The translations under genes and the position numbers were made by a program. This document shows, piece after piece, positions 11,088 through 19,769 of a DNA stretch of 55,875 nt. Where the stretch lies: NCBI GenBank assembly GCA_005116895.1, contig SWDO01000002.1:104158-160032 (forward strand), in the 5' to 3' direction. The DNA comes from Nitrospira sp. Lineage in GTDB: Bacteria > Nitrospirota > Nitrospiria > Nitrospirales > Nitrospiraceae. Position 1 is the first letter of the stretch; every line of letters starts with the position of its first letter. The notes beneath the pieces are model-generated. The model was not told the DNA's origin. It did not search any database and saw only the letters and a program-made list of their open reading frames with translations.

Positions 11088-14000
11088 AGATGAGTTCCTT
11101 CTTCAGTGGAATGTCGACCATCACGAGGGTTCCCTCCCCCGGTGCGCTTTTGAGCGTAAAGATGGCGGAGATCTGCTTGGCTCGGGCTGCCATGTTACGC
11201 AATCCATGACCGGCTCGACGCTTGCGCACAGTCGAGAATCCGACCCCATTATCACCGATGATCAACTGGATGGCATTTCCCACCAGGCTGAGTCGAATCC
11301 AGCGATGGGATGCCTGTGCATGGCGGGTACTATTGCTGAGGGCTTCTCGTACAATGTTCAGCAACTGTTCTCCCAGCGTGGGTGTGATGAAGGACAGCAC
11401 CGAGTTTACGATCTCCAGTTCAGGCGGGGCCTGGCTTACACCGGACATCGATATGACGAGCTGTCGCAGGGCTGGTCCGAAATCCAATTGCGTCGTCGTA
11501 TGCCGGGTTAACGAGGTAATGAATCGCCGGATATCAAGCATCAGTGCGTTGAGCTGGTTCACGGCTTGCGCTACATGGAGTTTCGACTTCCGAGGCGATT
11601 TTCGCATCGACAATTTGCCGGCTTCCAGTTGCATGCCGACTGCGTAGAGGGCTTGCAAAATATTGTCGTGCAGGTCCCGGCTCAGCTGCTCACGTTCTTC
11701 CATCGCGAGTTTGCGCTCGGTAATGTCCTGAACCGCCGCCAGGAGGAGTGGCCCAGCATGGCCCGATAACTCGATTCGGGTGGCTTTGACGGAGACCCAA
11801 ATAATTTCACCGGACTTACGAATGTACCGCTTTTCGTAGGTATATTCCGATCGAACCCCGCGGAAAAACTCATCCGTCAACATGATATTGGTCGCAAGAT
11901 CCTCCGGGTGTGTGTAGAGGGCATAGGTGCTGCCCACGATTTCATGTTCTGCATACCCTGTGATCTCGCACATAGCTTTGTTCGCGCTGATTGCGCGCCA
12001 ATGCTCATCCAGAATGCACAGCCCGACCGGCGCTTCAGCGACAAAGCGCTGGAGCCTAAGCTCGCTCGAGCGCAAGGCCGCTTCGGCACGCTTGTGCTCG
12101 GTGATGTCCCTGAAGGTCCAGACGCGACCGACAATTTCATCATCGAGGACCTGAGGCCGCGAATAGCGCTCAAAGATCCGCCCGTCCTTGAAGTCGAGGG
12201 TATCAAAGCTTTCCTGCTCTGGATGTGCATATAGCTCTCGAACCTTATGCAGAAAAGCCTCAGGCTCTCGAAGCTGGTTAGTCACGAAGGCCAGTAGCTT
12301 CTCGTCGTCTCGGCTGTCGGCCAATGCGTGGGGGATGTTCCAGAGGTGCAGGAACCGCTGGTTCACACTAGTCACATTTCCCTCTCGGTCGACGACGAGC
12401 AGTCCGTCTGCGACCGAGTTGATGGCGGCTTGGAGCAGTGAGTAGGAACGTTTACGATCCGAGATGTCACGGGCAAAGGCGAAATTATATTCGTGGCCGT
12501 CGACCACGACGAAGTTCGCAACGATTTCAACTGGGTACTCTTCGCCTCCTTTCGCCCGATGCAGGCTTTCAAACCGGAGTTGACCTGCCTGGCGAAGGGT
12601 TTCCCAATGTTGCGGCCATGATTGAGGCTGGCAGTTTTGGTCGAAGTCCGCGACCGTCATCGTCAGTAATTCAGTTTGTGGATAGCCCAGCCGTTGGCAG
12701 CTTGCATCGTTCGCGTAGAGAATGTTGGCGTCTCGGTCGATCCAAAACGCCATGTCAGCAGCTTTCTCGACGGCGGTTTGCGTCAGCCGCAGCGCCTGTT
12801 CGGCGCGTCGTTGTTCCGTGACATCGAGTCCGATCGTCACCATGCAGCGTTTGCCGTTCAGCTCAATTTGTTCTGCGGAGAGCAAGCACGTGCGGTACCC
12901 TCCAGATTTCATGCGGAGTGAGGCCTCCACGTTCCGGACCGATCCTGTTTGTGTCAACTGCGCAATAAACCGGCGCCGGTGGTCGGGAGTCGGCCACAGC
13001 CCAAGCTGATCCGCTGTGAGTCCGGCGACGTCTTTCGGGCGGCAACCGAAGAGATGAATTGCTGTGTCATTGGCGTCCAGGCAGAGGCCTGATTCCAACT
13101 CGGAGATGACGATGGGATAGGGGCTGGACCGGAACGCCTTTTCAAACCGCTCTTCGCTCTCGCGCAGCAGCTGTTCAGCCTGCTTTCGATCGTCGATATG
13201 CCGAATGACGGCGATGCAATAGGCCGGTTCGCCGGAGCCGGTACGGACCAGCGAGAGGGTCAAATCGACCCACACCCAGGTGGCATTGCTTCGGCGGTAC
13301 CGTTTTTCCGTAGAAAATGAAGGACGTTTGGCGGCGAGCAATTCTTCTAGAGCGTGAAGATTTGTTGTCAGGTCATCGGGATGAGTGAGATCTTGAAATG
13401 TGTATTGGAGCATCGTTTCCGGTGAATACCCCAGTGTTTCGCAGAGCTGAGGATTGACCCGGAGGAATCGCCCGTTAAGGCTGAGTTGCGCAATCCCGAC
13501 TCCAGCATGCTCGTAGAGGGCCCTCCATCGTGCCTCACTCTCACGAAGCTGGTCTTCCGCGTCGCGGCGTTCCGTGATGTCTTCACAGGAGATGAGCACG
13601 AGGGGTTGCTGGGCGCGATCGTAAATGGCCCGTGCTCGTTCCCTGACCCATAGTCTCGTCCCGTCTTTTCTGGTTTTGTGAATCTCCCACTGAAGCAGCG
13701 TGTATGGACTGGCTACAGAAGCCTTGAGCTGTGTCAGCACGGTCTGGTGATCCTTCGTGTCAAACACGTTTAGGATCGAACGACCAACGAGGTCTTCCTT
13801 CTGATACCCAAGTTGATCAGCCCCAAATTGATTGACGGACAACACCGTACCCGTAGCGGTAAGGGTGAAGTACATGAAGGGGTTCTGTTCATACAACGAC
13901 TGGTAGCGCTGCTCGCTCGCCTTGAGCGCAGATTCGGCCCCTCGCCTCCGCTCGGCTTCTTTCTCGAGGTCGGAAATGGCTTGTTCCAGCGTCGCAGTGC

Positions 14001-14523
14001 GTTCGCGGACTTGTCTCTCGAGTGTTTCTCGAAAGTCCTGCTGGGCCAGTTCCAGCTCTTTACGCGCGGTAATATCCTCAATCGTGCCGGCCATGCCCGT
14101 CACCGGCTCGCTGTCGCTGAACGTCGCACGCCCACGGCACGCGACCCACAGGATGGCGCCCTCCGGTGTGATGATTCGATGTTCAACTCGGTAGGGGGCC
14201 CGGTCTTCGACGGCCTCCGCAATAGCAGTGCCTAACCGCTGACGGTCATCTGGATGAATGAGTGCGAAGAACGTCTCATACGTGCCGTCAAAGGAACCAG
14301 GAGGGATGCCAAAAATTTGCTCGGTTTCCGATGACCATAGGACACGATTGGTATGGCTGTCCCACTCCCATGTACCTACCTGGGCAGCCCCAAGTGCTGA
14401 TGTTTTCGCCGAGACACGGTCGTGTTCCGCCTGAGCCAATGCCTGCTGCAATTCACGAACTTGCCGGCGGAGATCGACAAGTTCGGTGGACGTTGAGCGA
14501 TCGGTATCTAGCGGCGTACTCAT
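11080..14523 (-). CDS. Seven-PAS sensor histidine kinase (HisKA_3, NarX type)
   Basis: 1147 aa and soluble, with no membrane segment. After a short coiled coil I count seven PAS units, separated by the usual DITxR/K ends ([62 protein letters not shown]). Several are of the PAS_3 kind (ALIHPDD, DLTHPDD, YTHPEDL). The C-terminus is a HisKA_3 domain with the phospho-acceptor His in [17 protein letters not shown] and an HATPase_c domain ([18 protein letters not shown]). Kinases of this type pair with NarL-type regulators, and the regulator gene overlaps by 8 bases. Multiple PAS domains suggest redox, oxygen or ligand sensing, but cofactors cannot be assigned from sequence. Confidence 0.9.
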   Translation of the reverse strand: MSTPLDTDRSTSTELVDLRRQVRELQQALAQAEHDRVSAKTSALGAAQVGTWEWDSHTNRVLWSSETEQIFGIPPGSFDGTYETFFALIHPDDRQRLGTAIAEAVEDRAPYRVEHRIITPEGAILWVACRGRATFSDSEPVTGMAGTIEDITARKELELAQQDFRETLERQVRERTATLEQAISDLEKEAERRRGAESALKASEQRYQSLYEQNPFMYFTLTATGTVLSVNQFGADQLGYQKEDLVGRSILNVFDTKDHQTVLTQLKASVASPYTLLQWEIHKTRKDGTRLWVRERARAIYDRAQQPLVLISCEDITERRDAEDQLRESEARWRALYEHAGVGIAQLSLNGRFLRVNPQLCETLGYSPETMLQYTFQDLTHPDDLTTNLHALEELLAAKRPSFSTEKRYRRSNATWVWVDLTLSLVRTGSGEPAYCIAVIRHIDDRKQAEQLLRESEERFEKAFRSSPYPIVISELESGLCLDANDTAIHLFGCRPKDVAGLTADQLGLWPTPDHRRRFIAQLTQTGSVRNVEASLRMKSGGYRTCLLSAEQIELNGKRCMVTIGLDVTEQRRAEQALRLTQTAVEKAADMAFWIDRDANILYANDASCQRLGYPQTELLTMTVADFDQNCQPQSWPQHWETLRQAGQLRFESLHRAKGGEEYPVEIVANFVVVDGHEYNFAFARDISDRKRSYSLLQAAINSVADGLLVVDREGNVTSVNQRFLHLWNIPHALADSRDDEKLLAFVTNQLREPEAFLHKVRELYAHPEQESFDTLDFKDGRIFERYSRPQVLDDEIVGRVWTFRDITEHKRAEAALRSSELRLQRFVAEAPVGLCILDEHWRAISANKAMCEITGYAEHEIVGSTYALYTHPEDLATNIMLTDEFFRGVRSEYTYEKRYIRKSGEIIWVSVKATRIELSGHAGPLLLAAVQDITERKLAMEEREQLSRDLHDNILQALYAVGMQLEAGKLSMRKSPRKSKLHVAQAVNQLNALMLDIRRFITSLTRHTTTQLDFGPALRQLVISMSGVSQAPPELEIVNSVLSFITPTLGEQLLNIVREALSNSTRHAQASHRWIRLSLVGNAIQLIIGDNGVGFSTVRKRRAGHGLRNMAARAKQISAIFTLKSAPGEGTLVMVDIPLKKELIYE

Positions 14524-14909
14524 CGGGAAGAGCTTCGGTGCCCTGTCGGATGAAACAACAGGATTAGTCCGTGACGCATTGCAGGCAGGTCAAACTTAAA
14601 CCATCACCTTACGCCATAGTATAGAGCCTATGAGGCTTCCAATGCCAGAGGGGGTGTCAGGGGCAAGGGGGGAGAATGGGGAAGACCTGCGGGCATAAGC
14701 AGGTTGCTGAAAAAGTCCGCCAGTGGCGTTCTTGCATCGCTCGCCTCGCAACGTCTGCGAAGCGGGCTCAGAGGCTCAACGTACTGCCTGGGCAAACGCC
14801 TGTTCACACAGGCGATGGGTAGTCCGGCGAAAAGGGGCTATACCGGGCCTCTATGCTACAGGGAAAGTGCTGGCCGTATGATGGCATCGACCAATTGTTT
14901 CCGCGCCTG
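14524..14909. other. Non-coding gap between two regulator/kinase units
   Basis: No convincing gene. Bases 14524-14697 precede the seven-PAS kinase and should hold its promoter, though I see no clear -35/-10 pair. Bases 14698-14784 are a dispersed repeat described separately. A hairpin with 7-bp arms CGCCTGT and ACAGGCG at 14797-14814 lies downstream of the second regulator gene and could help end its transcript, although no T-run follows. Confidence 0.5.
14698..14784. repeat. Dispersed intergenic repeat, copy 1
   Basis: About 87 bases starting AGCAGGTTGCTGAAAAAGTC and ending GGCTCAACGTAC. It matches bases 48668-48754 in the same orientation with only about five differences. It does not code for anything I recognise and lies between genes in both places. 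The ends CAGCAGG/TGCTG look like a decayed inverted repeat, so a small non-autonomous element or a REP-like sequence is likely. Confidence 0.75.
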
Positions 14910-15590
14910 CTAGAAACTTTGACTTCTCGCACCACCGGGTACCTGGGCTTCCTTCATGAACCAGGCAACGGCTTCTGTTCGACGCTTGACATGAAGCTTG
15001 TCAAAGATATTTGCCAGGTAGTTCTTCACCGTTTTGTCGCTCAACCGAAGCTGGACGGCGATCTCCTTGTTCGTTTTTCCTTCAGCCAGAAGCGGCAGGA
15101 TCAAGCGTTCTTGCGGAGAGAGTCGGGAGGTCCCATGAGAGGTCACTCCAAGGTGTGAGCTGGTCCGAATCCAACGCAGGGCTTGCTGGGTGACTCGCGG
15201 GTCGAGATACCCCTGGCCGCTGGCGACCGTACGAATGGCACGAAGCAGCTCATCCGTTCGGATATCCTTGAGTACGTATCCGTGGGCCCCGTTCTGGACG
15301 GCAGCCATCACCGTGGAATCTTCGGCGTAACTGGTCAGGACGAGGATCCGAAGCTTTGGGGCCAGGGCCAGAAGCCGTCGACAGGCTTCGGTCAGCGAGG
15401 CGTCCGGAAGTTTTACGTCGAGTAATACCATGTGAGGGGCGAGACGCTCAACGGCTGCGACACCGTCCGCCACAGTCCCAGCCTCTGCGACGATGGTCAT
15501 ATCCGGTTCGAGGTGAAGCAGCGCACGTAAGCCTCGACGGACCATCTCATGGTCGTCAATAAGAACGATGCTGGTCAATGATGGTTTCAT
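14910..15590 (-). CDS. NarL/FixJ-type response regulator
   Basis: 226 aa. Receiver with acidic residues in IVLIDDHEMVRRG, phospho-Asp in MVLLDVKLPDAS and Lys in YVLKDIRTD. The C-terminal LuxR-type HTH reads LSPQERLILPLLAEGKTNKE and [19 protein letters not shown]. The start overlaps the stop of the upstream kinase gene by ATGA, so they are translated together. It is clearly related to the regulator at 10404-11087 in both domains. The receiver is intact, so phosphorylation by the small kinase is expected. Targets are unknown. Confidence 0.92.
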   Translation of the reverse strand: MKPSLTSIVLIDDHEMVRRGLRALLHLEPDMTIVAEAGTVADGVAAVERLAPHMVLLDVKLPDASLTEACRRLLALAPKLRILVLTSYAEDSTVMAAVQNGAHGYVLKDIRTDELLRAIRTVASGQGYLDPRVTQQALRWIRTSSHLGVTSHGTSRLSPQERLILPLLAEGKTNKEIAVQLRLSDKTVKNYLANIFDKLHVKRRTEAVAWFMKEAQVPGGARSQSF

Positions 15591-16387
15591 ATGGATGTTA
15601 ACTCAGGTTCCAAAGAAAATTCTGCGATGACGTTCGTCCCTGCTCCTGTCTTAGACTGAATCCGTAAGGCCCCACCGAGTCGCTTTGCTCGAGCCTCCAT
15701 GTTGGCAAGCCCATATCCTCGTGGCTGCCCAGCCGCTGAAAAGCCTATGCCATTGTCATGGATGCTCACCCGAATTCTCGCGTCTCGCATGCGGATCGAG
15801 ATGGCCGCACGGGTTGCGGCGGCGTGCCGCGCGCAATTGCTGAGTGCTTCACGCACGATATTCAGGATTTCGCGCTCTTCCTCGTGCGTCAGCACCTCGA
15901 TGGCGCTGCGTTGGATCTCCAGCTTAATGCATAACCGCCCCGCTTGCTCATAGGTCGTGCATAACGCGGAGAGCTCCGATGACAAGTCAAACTCTTGCAC
16001 GCTCCCCGACTCTAACTCTCGGATCATGCCACGGACCTCATGAATCAGTTGATTGATCTGGAGGATCATCCGGTCGTCAGTGTCTTTTCGTTCCACCGTC
16101 TGATCGTTCCGGCCCCGCCGAGCCGCTTCAATGTTCAACCCAATGGCATACAACGATTGCAGCACGGAATCGTGCAGATCTCGCCCGATACGGCTCCGAT
16201 CTTCGAGAAGTTTGCTCAGCCGGCTTTCCGTCGCTTTGAAGGCGGTTGTTAACTCGCCTTCGCAAGGCTTCAATCCGTAGAGGTCAAGAGAGTCCGTTGG
16301 TGGTCGTACCGACCGAGCTGTCGACAATGTTGACCTGGAGAGAAGTCCACCGTCCAGCAATTGAAAACTGGTCTTGCTTTGAGTCAC
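15587..16387 (-). CDS. Small soluble histidine kinase (HisKA_3) without a sensor domain
   Basis: 266 aa from a GTG at 16387, chosen because GGAGGA lies six bases upstream; a longer reading frame to 16477 has no such site. The first 60 residues show no known domain. HisKA_3 follows with its His in IGRDLHDSVLQSLYAIGLN, then HATPase_c (HDNGIGF, GYGLANMEARAKRLGG). There is no membrane segment and no PAS or GAF domain, so the input must come from a partner protein or from expression level. It overlaps its regulator gene and is divergent from luxI. The lux box at 16480-16503 lies about 95 bases upstream, so AHL control of this pair is possible. Confidence 0.88.
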   Translation of the reverse strand: MTQSKTSFQLLDGGLLSRSTLSTARSVRPPTDSLDLYGLKPCEGELTTAFKATESRLSKLLEDRSRIGRDLHDSVLQSLYAIGLNIEAARRGRNDQTVERKDTDDRMILQINQLIHEVRGMIRELESGSVQEFDLSSELSALCTTYEQAGRLCIKLEIQRSAIEVLTHEEEREILNIVREALSNCARHAAATRAAISIRMRDARIRVSIHDNGIGFSAAGQPRGYGLANMEARAKRLGGALRIQSKTGAGTNVIAEFSLEPELTSI

Positions 16388-16479
16388 GCCGGTTCCTCCT
16401 TTTTTTCGATCTAAACAGTTCGTAATCCTATTCATAGAGAACGCTACGTGGATCTTGTACGCGAGAGAGACTAGCAAAT

Positions 16480-16503
16480 CACCTGGCGGACACGCCAGGT
16501 GAC
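16480..16503. promoter_or_regulatory. lux box (LuxR-AHL operator)
   Basis: A perfect inverted repeat: TCACCTGGCG, spacer GACA, then CGCCAGGTGA. The central 20 bases have the ACCT...AGGT ends and the CTG(N10)CAG core of known lux boxes. It lies 83 bases before the luxI start and about 95 bases before the divergent kinase start, so bound LuxR could act on either gene. No second copy with the CTG(N10)CAG pattern was noticed near luxR. Confidence 0.8.
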
Positions 16504-16585
16504 GTTTGTGTCACGAAGTGGAACCATCCGCCACCTTTTCCTGGTCAATCAGCCCTATTTCAGCCCTATTGCAAAGGAGGCGGTC

Positions 16586-17302
16586 ATGCAAGGAATGTCA
16601 GCGATTGAGCTGCGAGGCGTGGAGTTTGTCGAGGGCGAGTTTCTGGTCAAGACGCTCGAGACCCAAGAGGAATTGACGCAGGCCTATCGGTTGCGGCATC
16701 GCGTCTTTGCAGAGAAGTTACAATGGGTGCCACCGACAGAGGATGGTCAAGAGATGGACATGTATGATCTTTGGGGTGTGACGGTGGGAGTCTTTGGCTA
16801 CGACGGGATGCTACTCGGCATGGCGCGCCTCCTTCCTCACTCGGGGAAATTCATGTTGGAGCATGAATTCGGAGCGCTGCTTCACCAGGGGTATGCCATA
16901 CGGAAAGCTCCGGATACGGCGGAAATCACGAGGCTTGCCGTCAATCCGGACATTCAAGATGCAAAGCTTTCAAGCCGAATCATGCTGGGAGTGTTGAAAG
17001 GGATTTACCAATGGGCCGTGGAAAACGAGATTCGGTACTATTACCTCGAAGTCGAACATCGGTTCTTGCGAGCCCTTCGCATGCTCGGTTTTCCTTGTGA
17101 GCCGGTGGGTCCCGTCGTGAAGCTGCCGCCTGCCGAAGTCGGAGCGGTCGCGGCGATTTACGACATGGTTCGTTTTGACGAAGAGAATGGGCAAAGGCGA
17201 CCGGAGTTTCTTGATTGGATCTCTACGCTGACGACCCCAGCAGGTACCGTGGTGACAGGGCGAACTTCGACCTTCAGCCAGGCTGTACCAGCGTTGGCGT
17301 GA
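16586..17302 (+). CDS. luxI: LuxI-family acyl-homoserine lactone synthase
   Basis: 238 aa. The start is the ATG at 16586 behind AAAGGAGG; an in-frame start at 16499 lacks a site and would cover part of the operator. The conserved LuxI residues are visible: Arg and Phe in LRHRVFAEKLQW, the Trp, the Asp pair in EMDMYDLWG, the Arg in GMARLLP, and Glu/Arg in AEITRLAVNP. The enzyme makes an AHL from S-adenosylmethionine and an acyl-ACP. The chain length cannot be read with certainty. A lux box upstream and a convergent luxR make a classic positive-feedback pair. Confidence 0.93.
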   Translation: MQGMSAIELRGVEFVEGEFLVKTLETQEELTQAYRLRHRVFAEKLQWVPPTEDGQEMDMYDLWGVTVGVFGYDGMLLGMARLLPHSGKFMLEHEFGALLHQGYAIRKAPDTAEITRLAVNPDIQDAKLSSRIMLGVLKGIYQWAVENEIRYYYLEVEHRFLRALRMLGFPCEPVGPVVKLPPAEVGAVAAIYDMVRFDEENGQRRPEFLDWISTLTTPAGTVVTGRTSTFSQAVPALA

Positions 17303-17306
17303 CATG

Positions 17307-17332
17307 TGACGCAGGGGCACGGCGCCGCGTCA
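17307..17332. terminator. Possible shared terminator between luxI and luxR
   Basis: Arms TGACGC and GCGTCA enclose a GC-rich 14-base loop in the 49-base gap between the two convergent genes. No T-run follows on either strand, so this is a weak candidate. Confidence 0.3.
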
Positions 17333-17351
17333 TGAAGGTCAGGTGGAGCGC

Positions 17352-18164
17352 CTAGACCACATTCGGCAAGCCATGTTCAATGGCAGTGGCAACAGCCTGA
17401 GACCGTGATGTGACATCAAGCTTAGAAAAGATGCTCTCGACGTGGAATCGGATCGTACGTTCTGTCACGCCCATAATTTGGGCAATTTCCCAATTCGTCT
17501 TGCCATTCTTGACCCAGTTCAGAATCGTCAACTCCCTCAGCGTTAACCGCTTTACACAGCGATCCATTGATTGGGCCTTTGCAGGGGCCGTGCGTAAGAG
17601 CGCCAGATGAACATAGTATCCGAAATACTCAATGAGCGGCACATATCGCGTAGCATCCACCCTGTCGGCGGAAGCAAAGGAGCAGAAGGTCGCGATTCCG
17701 CATGCAGGATCGGCGGATCCGGTCGTAATTCCATCTCCCAGCCCGAACTCCTTTGCCGCGGCCATGAATTCTTGTTGCTTCGGAGAGCTTGCTTGTTGAT
17801 AGGTAGACCCCCAATGTTGGGTGCCTGGTCTTTGCAAAGCGGTCTGAAAGACCGGATCAACCTCAAAATACCCGTTTTGCCAGTAGAGTCGAATCCATTC
17901 CTCGGGGTAGCTAACATTGACGACGTTGGTAAACCCGTCAAAACTACCGTTGGCTGTAAGGCGAGCGAGGCCACCAATCACTCGCGTAAAAGGGAACAAA
18001 TTTTGAAACTGGAGCAGCGCCTCCTTGACATCAGAGGTAGAGTCCGCTTCAACCGTGTAATGGAGTGCTTCGACAAACGCCGTACATTCAGTTTGTGAAA
18101 GGGTTTCGAAAAGTTGGCGGGGGAAAGGGCGCTTGTTTTTTTCAGCCTGTACCACCTGTGCCAT
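17352..18164 (-). CDS. luxR: LuxR-family quorum-sensing regulator
   Basis: 270 aa; the ATG has GGAGG six bases upstream. The autoinducer-binding domain (about 30-190) keeps the signature residues: Trp and Tyr in YPEEWIRLYWQNGY, Asp-Pro in FEVDPVF, and Trp in QHWGST. The C-terminal HTH (about 205-265) reads LTLRELTILNWVKNGKTNWE and ERTIRFHVESIFSKLDV. It should bind AHL made by the neighbouring LuxI and act at the lux box 1.7 kb away. The two genes are convergent and end 49 bases apart. AHL pairs have been described in Nitrospira, so this agrees with the suspected host. Confidence 0.92.
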   Translation of the reverse strand: MAQVVQAEKNKRPFPRQLFETLSQTECTAFVEALHYTVEADSTSDVKEALLQFQNLFPFTRVIGGLARLTANGSFDGFTNVVNVSYPEEWIRLYWQNGYFEVDPVFQTALQRPGTQHWGSTYQQASSPKQQEFMAAAKEFGLGDGITTGSADPACGIATFCSFASADRVDATRYVPLIEYFGYYVHLALLRTAPAKAQSMDRCVKRLTLRELTILNWVKNGKTNWEIAQIMGVTERTIRFHVESIFSKLDVTSRSQAVATAIEHGLPNVV

Positions 18165-18205
18165 AGGGAGCCTCCAAATGTGTGCAGCGTCGAAATTTGG
18201 TGAAC

Positions 18206-18211
18206 ATTATA
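18206..18211 (-). promoter_or_regulatory. Probable -10 element of luxR
   Basis: Read on the minus strand the six bases are TATAAT, about 40 bases before the luxR start codon. The -35 region is poorly conserved, which would suit a promoter that needs an activator. Confidence 0.4.
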
Positions 18212-18338
18212 GAAAAATGAAACAAGTTTTGATAGGGCCCACTAACTAGGTCCATACAGATCTATACCTATGACGATGAAGTAGGGTATTGGTCTCGCAA
18301 GGTCGGAGGGGGAAAACCAACAAGTAGCGAGCATAGCT

Positions 18339-19745
18339 ATGCTTCAGCTTACTTCATCAGGTTGTCTTTCTCATAGTAGGGTTGCAGCTGGGGTGATGGG
18401 CGTGGTGGTGGTGGTGGTGGTGGTGGTGTTTCTGATCCCTGTACGCGCAACCGCTCAAGCACTGAGGTTTCAACCACAGGGGGCTGTCGCCGCAGCTCAA
18501 GGGAATGCATTCGCAGCCCAGGCGGACGATGCCTCAGCTATTCAATATAATCCTGCTGGCCTTACTCAAGTCTCTGGCATCCAGGGAGTATTCGGGATCG
18601 CGTTACTTGGTGGTTCCATTAAGGCAAAGAGCATTTCCGGAATTGATAGTCGAGGCGATTTCGGAGGCAGCGTCAGCTTCCCTCCACCCGGGCACACGTA
18701 CCTCAGCGCCAACCTTGGAGCACTCGGTGCACCTCGTTTTTCCGCTGTGACTATTGGATTGGGACTGACATCGCCGTTTGGCTTAAGAACTCGCTACCCA
18801 ATTGACACCCCGTTCAATACTGCGGTTACGTCAGCGGAGTTGCCGCTGATCGCCATCAAACCCACGATTGCCTATAGGATAAGCGATGCGCTCTCCGTCG
18901 GTGTGAGCGCCGATATTTATACCTTCGCCAGCTTTCTTGGCGAGGGGCATGTCGAGCAGAAACAGATCAGTGCAGGCGTTCTTGGAATTCCAGCGGGGGC
19001 ATCCATCGAATTGAACGGGACAGGGACTGGCGCGGGAGTGACGGCCAGTCTGCTCTATACTCCATTCAAGAACAAAGCCGAGAAACCGATTGTCTCAATC
19101 GGATTGGTCTATCGCAGTCAAGCGGTGTTGCCGTTAAATGGGTCGTTGTTAGCCAACGGAGCGAAGGTGGCCGATGCCTCCACTGATCTGGTGTTGCCGC
19201 AAATGGTGACTGGAGCTATCGCCGTCTGGCCGATTCGATCGCCAGAGCGAGAATGGAAAGTCGAAGTCGATGTTGAATATGTAGGATGGAGCTTAAACCG
19301 GAATCTCGATGTACGACTGTCCAATGGAGCCATAATCCCCCAACCGCAACAGTGGAAGAATGTGGCGGTGATTGCACTCGGAACCGAGTATAAGTGGCTC
19401 AACCCGCGTTGGTTGCCGAACTGGGAGGTCGCAGCTCGGTCCGGCTATACGTACACGGAAGATCCGGTTCCTGATCGGACCTTTAATCCTGGCATCATTT
19501 CACTGCCGGCTCATACCTTATCTCTTGGCGTGGGATTTCTGTGTAAGGGGGCTGGGCGATTTATGGGTCTGATCCCGTGTAGTGGTGAGTCAGCGCTGTG
19601 GCCGAAAGGAATCGGTCTCGATCTTGCCTATCAGGAGTGGTTCTACGAATCACGCACGGTGGCCGGTAACCAAAATCCGACAGTGAACGGGACCTACCAC
19701 GCGTTCGTACATCTGGGGACGTTCAGTTTCCGGTATCTATTTTAG
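18339..19745 (+). CDS. FadL/OmpP1-family outer-membrane channel
   Basis: 468 aa. An N-terminal signal peptide with nine consecutive Val (coded by a GTG run) ends near RATAQA. The mature start shows the FadL signature: GNAFAAQADDASAIQYNPAGLTQ with its NPAG motif. The rest is beta-barrel-like with alternating residues, and the last residue is Phe, as is usual for outer-membrane barrels. The family takes up long-chain fatty acids and other hydrophobic molecules. It is divergent from luxR, with 174 bases between. FadL homologues are known to help some rhizobia perceive long-chain AHLs, so a link to the adjacent quorum-sensing pair is possible but unproven. Confidence 0.87.
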   Translation: MLQLTSSGCLSHSRVAAGVMGVVVVVVVVVFLIPVRATAQALRFQPQGAVAAAQGNAFAAQADDASAIQYNPAGLTQVSGIQGVFGIALLGGSIKAKSISGIDSRGDFGGSVSFPPPGHTYLSANLGALGAPRFSAVTIGLGLTSPFGLRTRYPIDTPFNTAVTSAELPLIAIKPTIAYRISDALSVGVSADIYTFASFLGEGHVEQKQISAGVLGIPAGASIELNGTGTGAGVTASLLYTPFKNKAEKPIVSIGLVYRSQAVLPLNGSLLANGAKVADASTDLVLPQMVTGAIAVWPIRSPEREWKVEVDVEYVGWSLNRNLDVRLSNGAIIPQPQQWKNVAVIALGTEYKWLNPRWLPNWEVAARSGYTYTEDPVPDRTFNPGIISLPAHTLSLGVGFLCKGAGRFMGLIPCSGESALWPKGIGLDLAYQEWFYESRTVAGNQNPTVNGTYHAFVHLGTFSFRYLF

Positions 19746-19769
19746 GCGGCGAATAGAGGCCGATGAGTA

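Noticed and set aside
18249..18271. TAGGT...ACCTA inverted repeat between luxR and the FadL gene, as a second lux box
   Set aside because: Only 5-base arms and no CTG(N10)CAG core; the inner bases do not pair.
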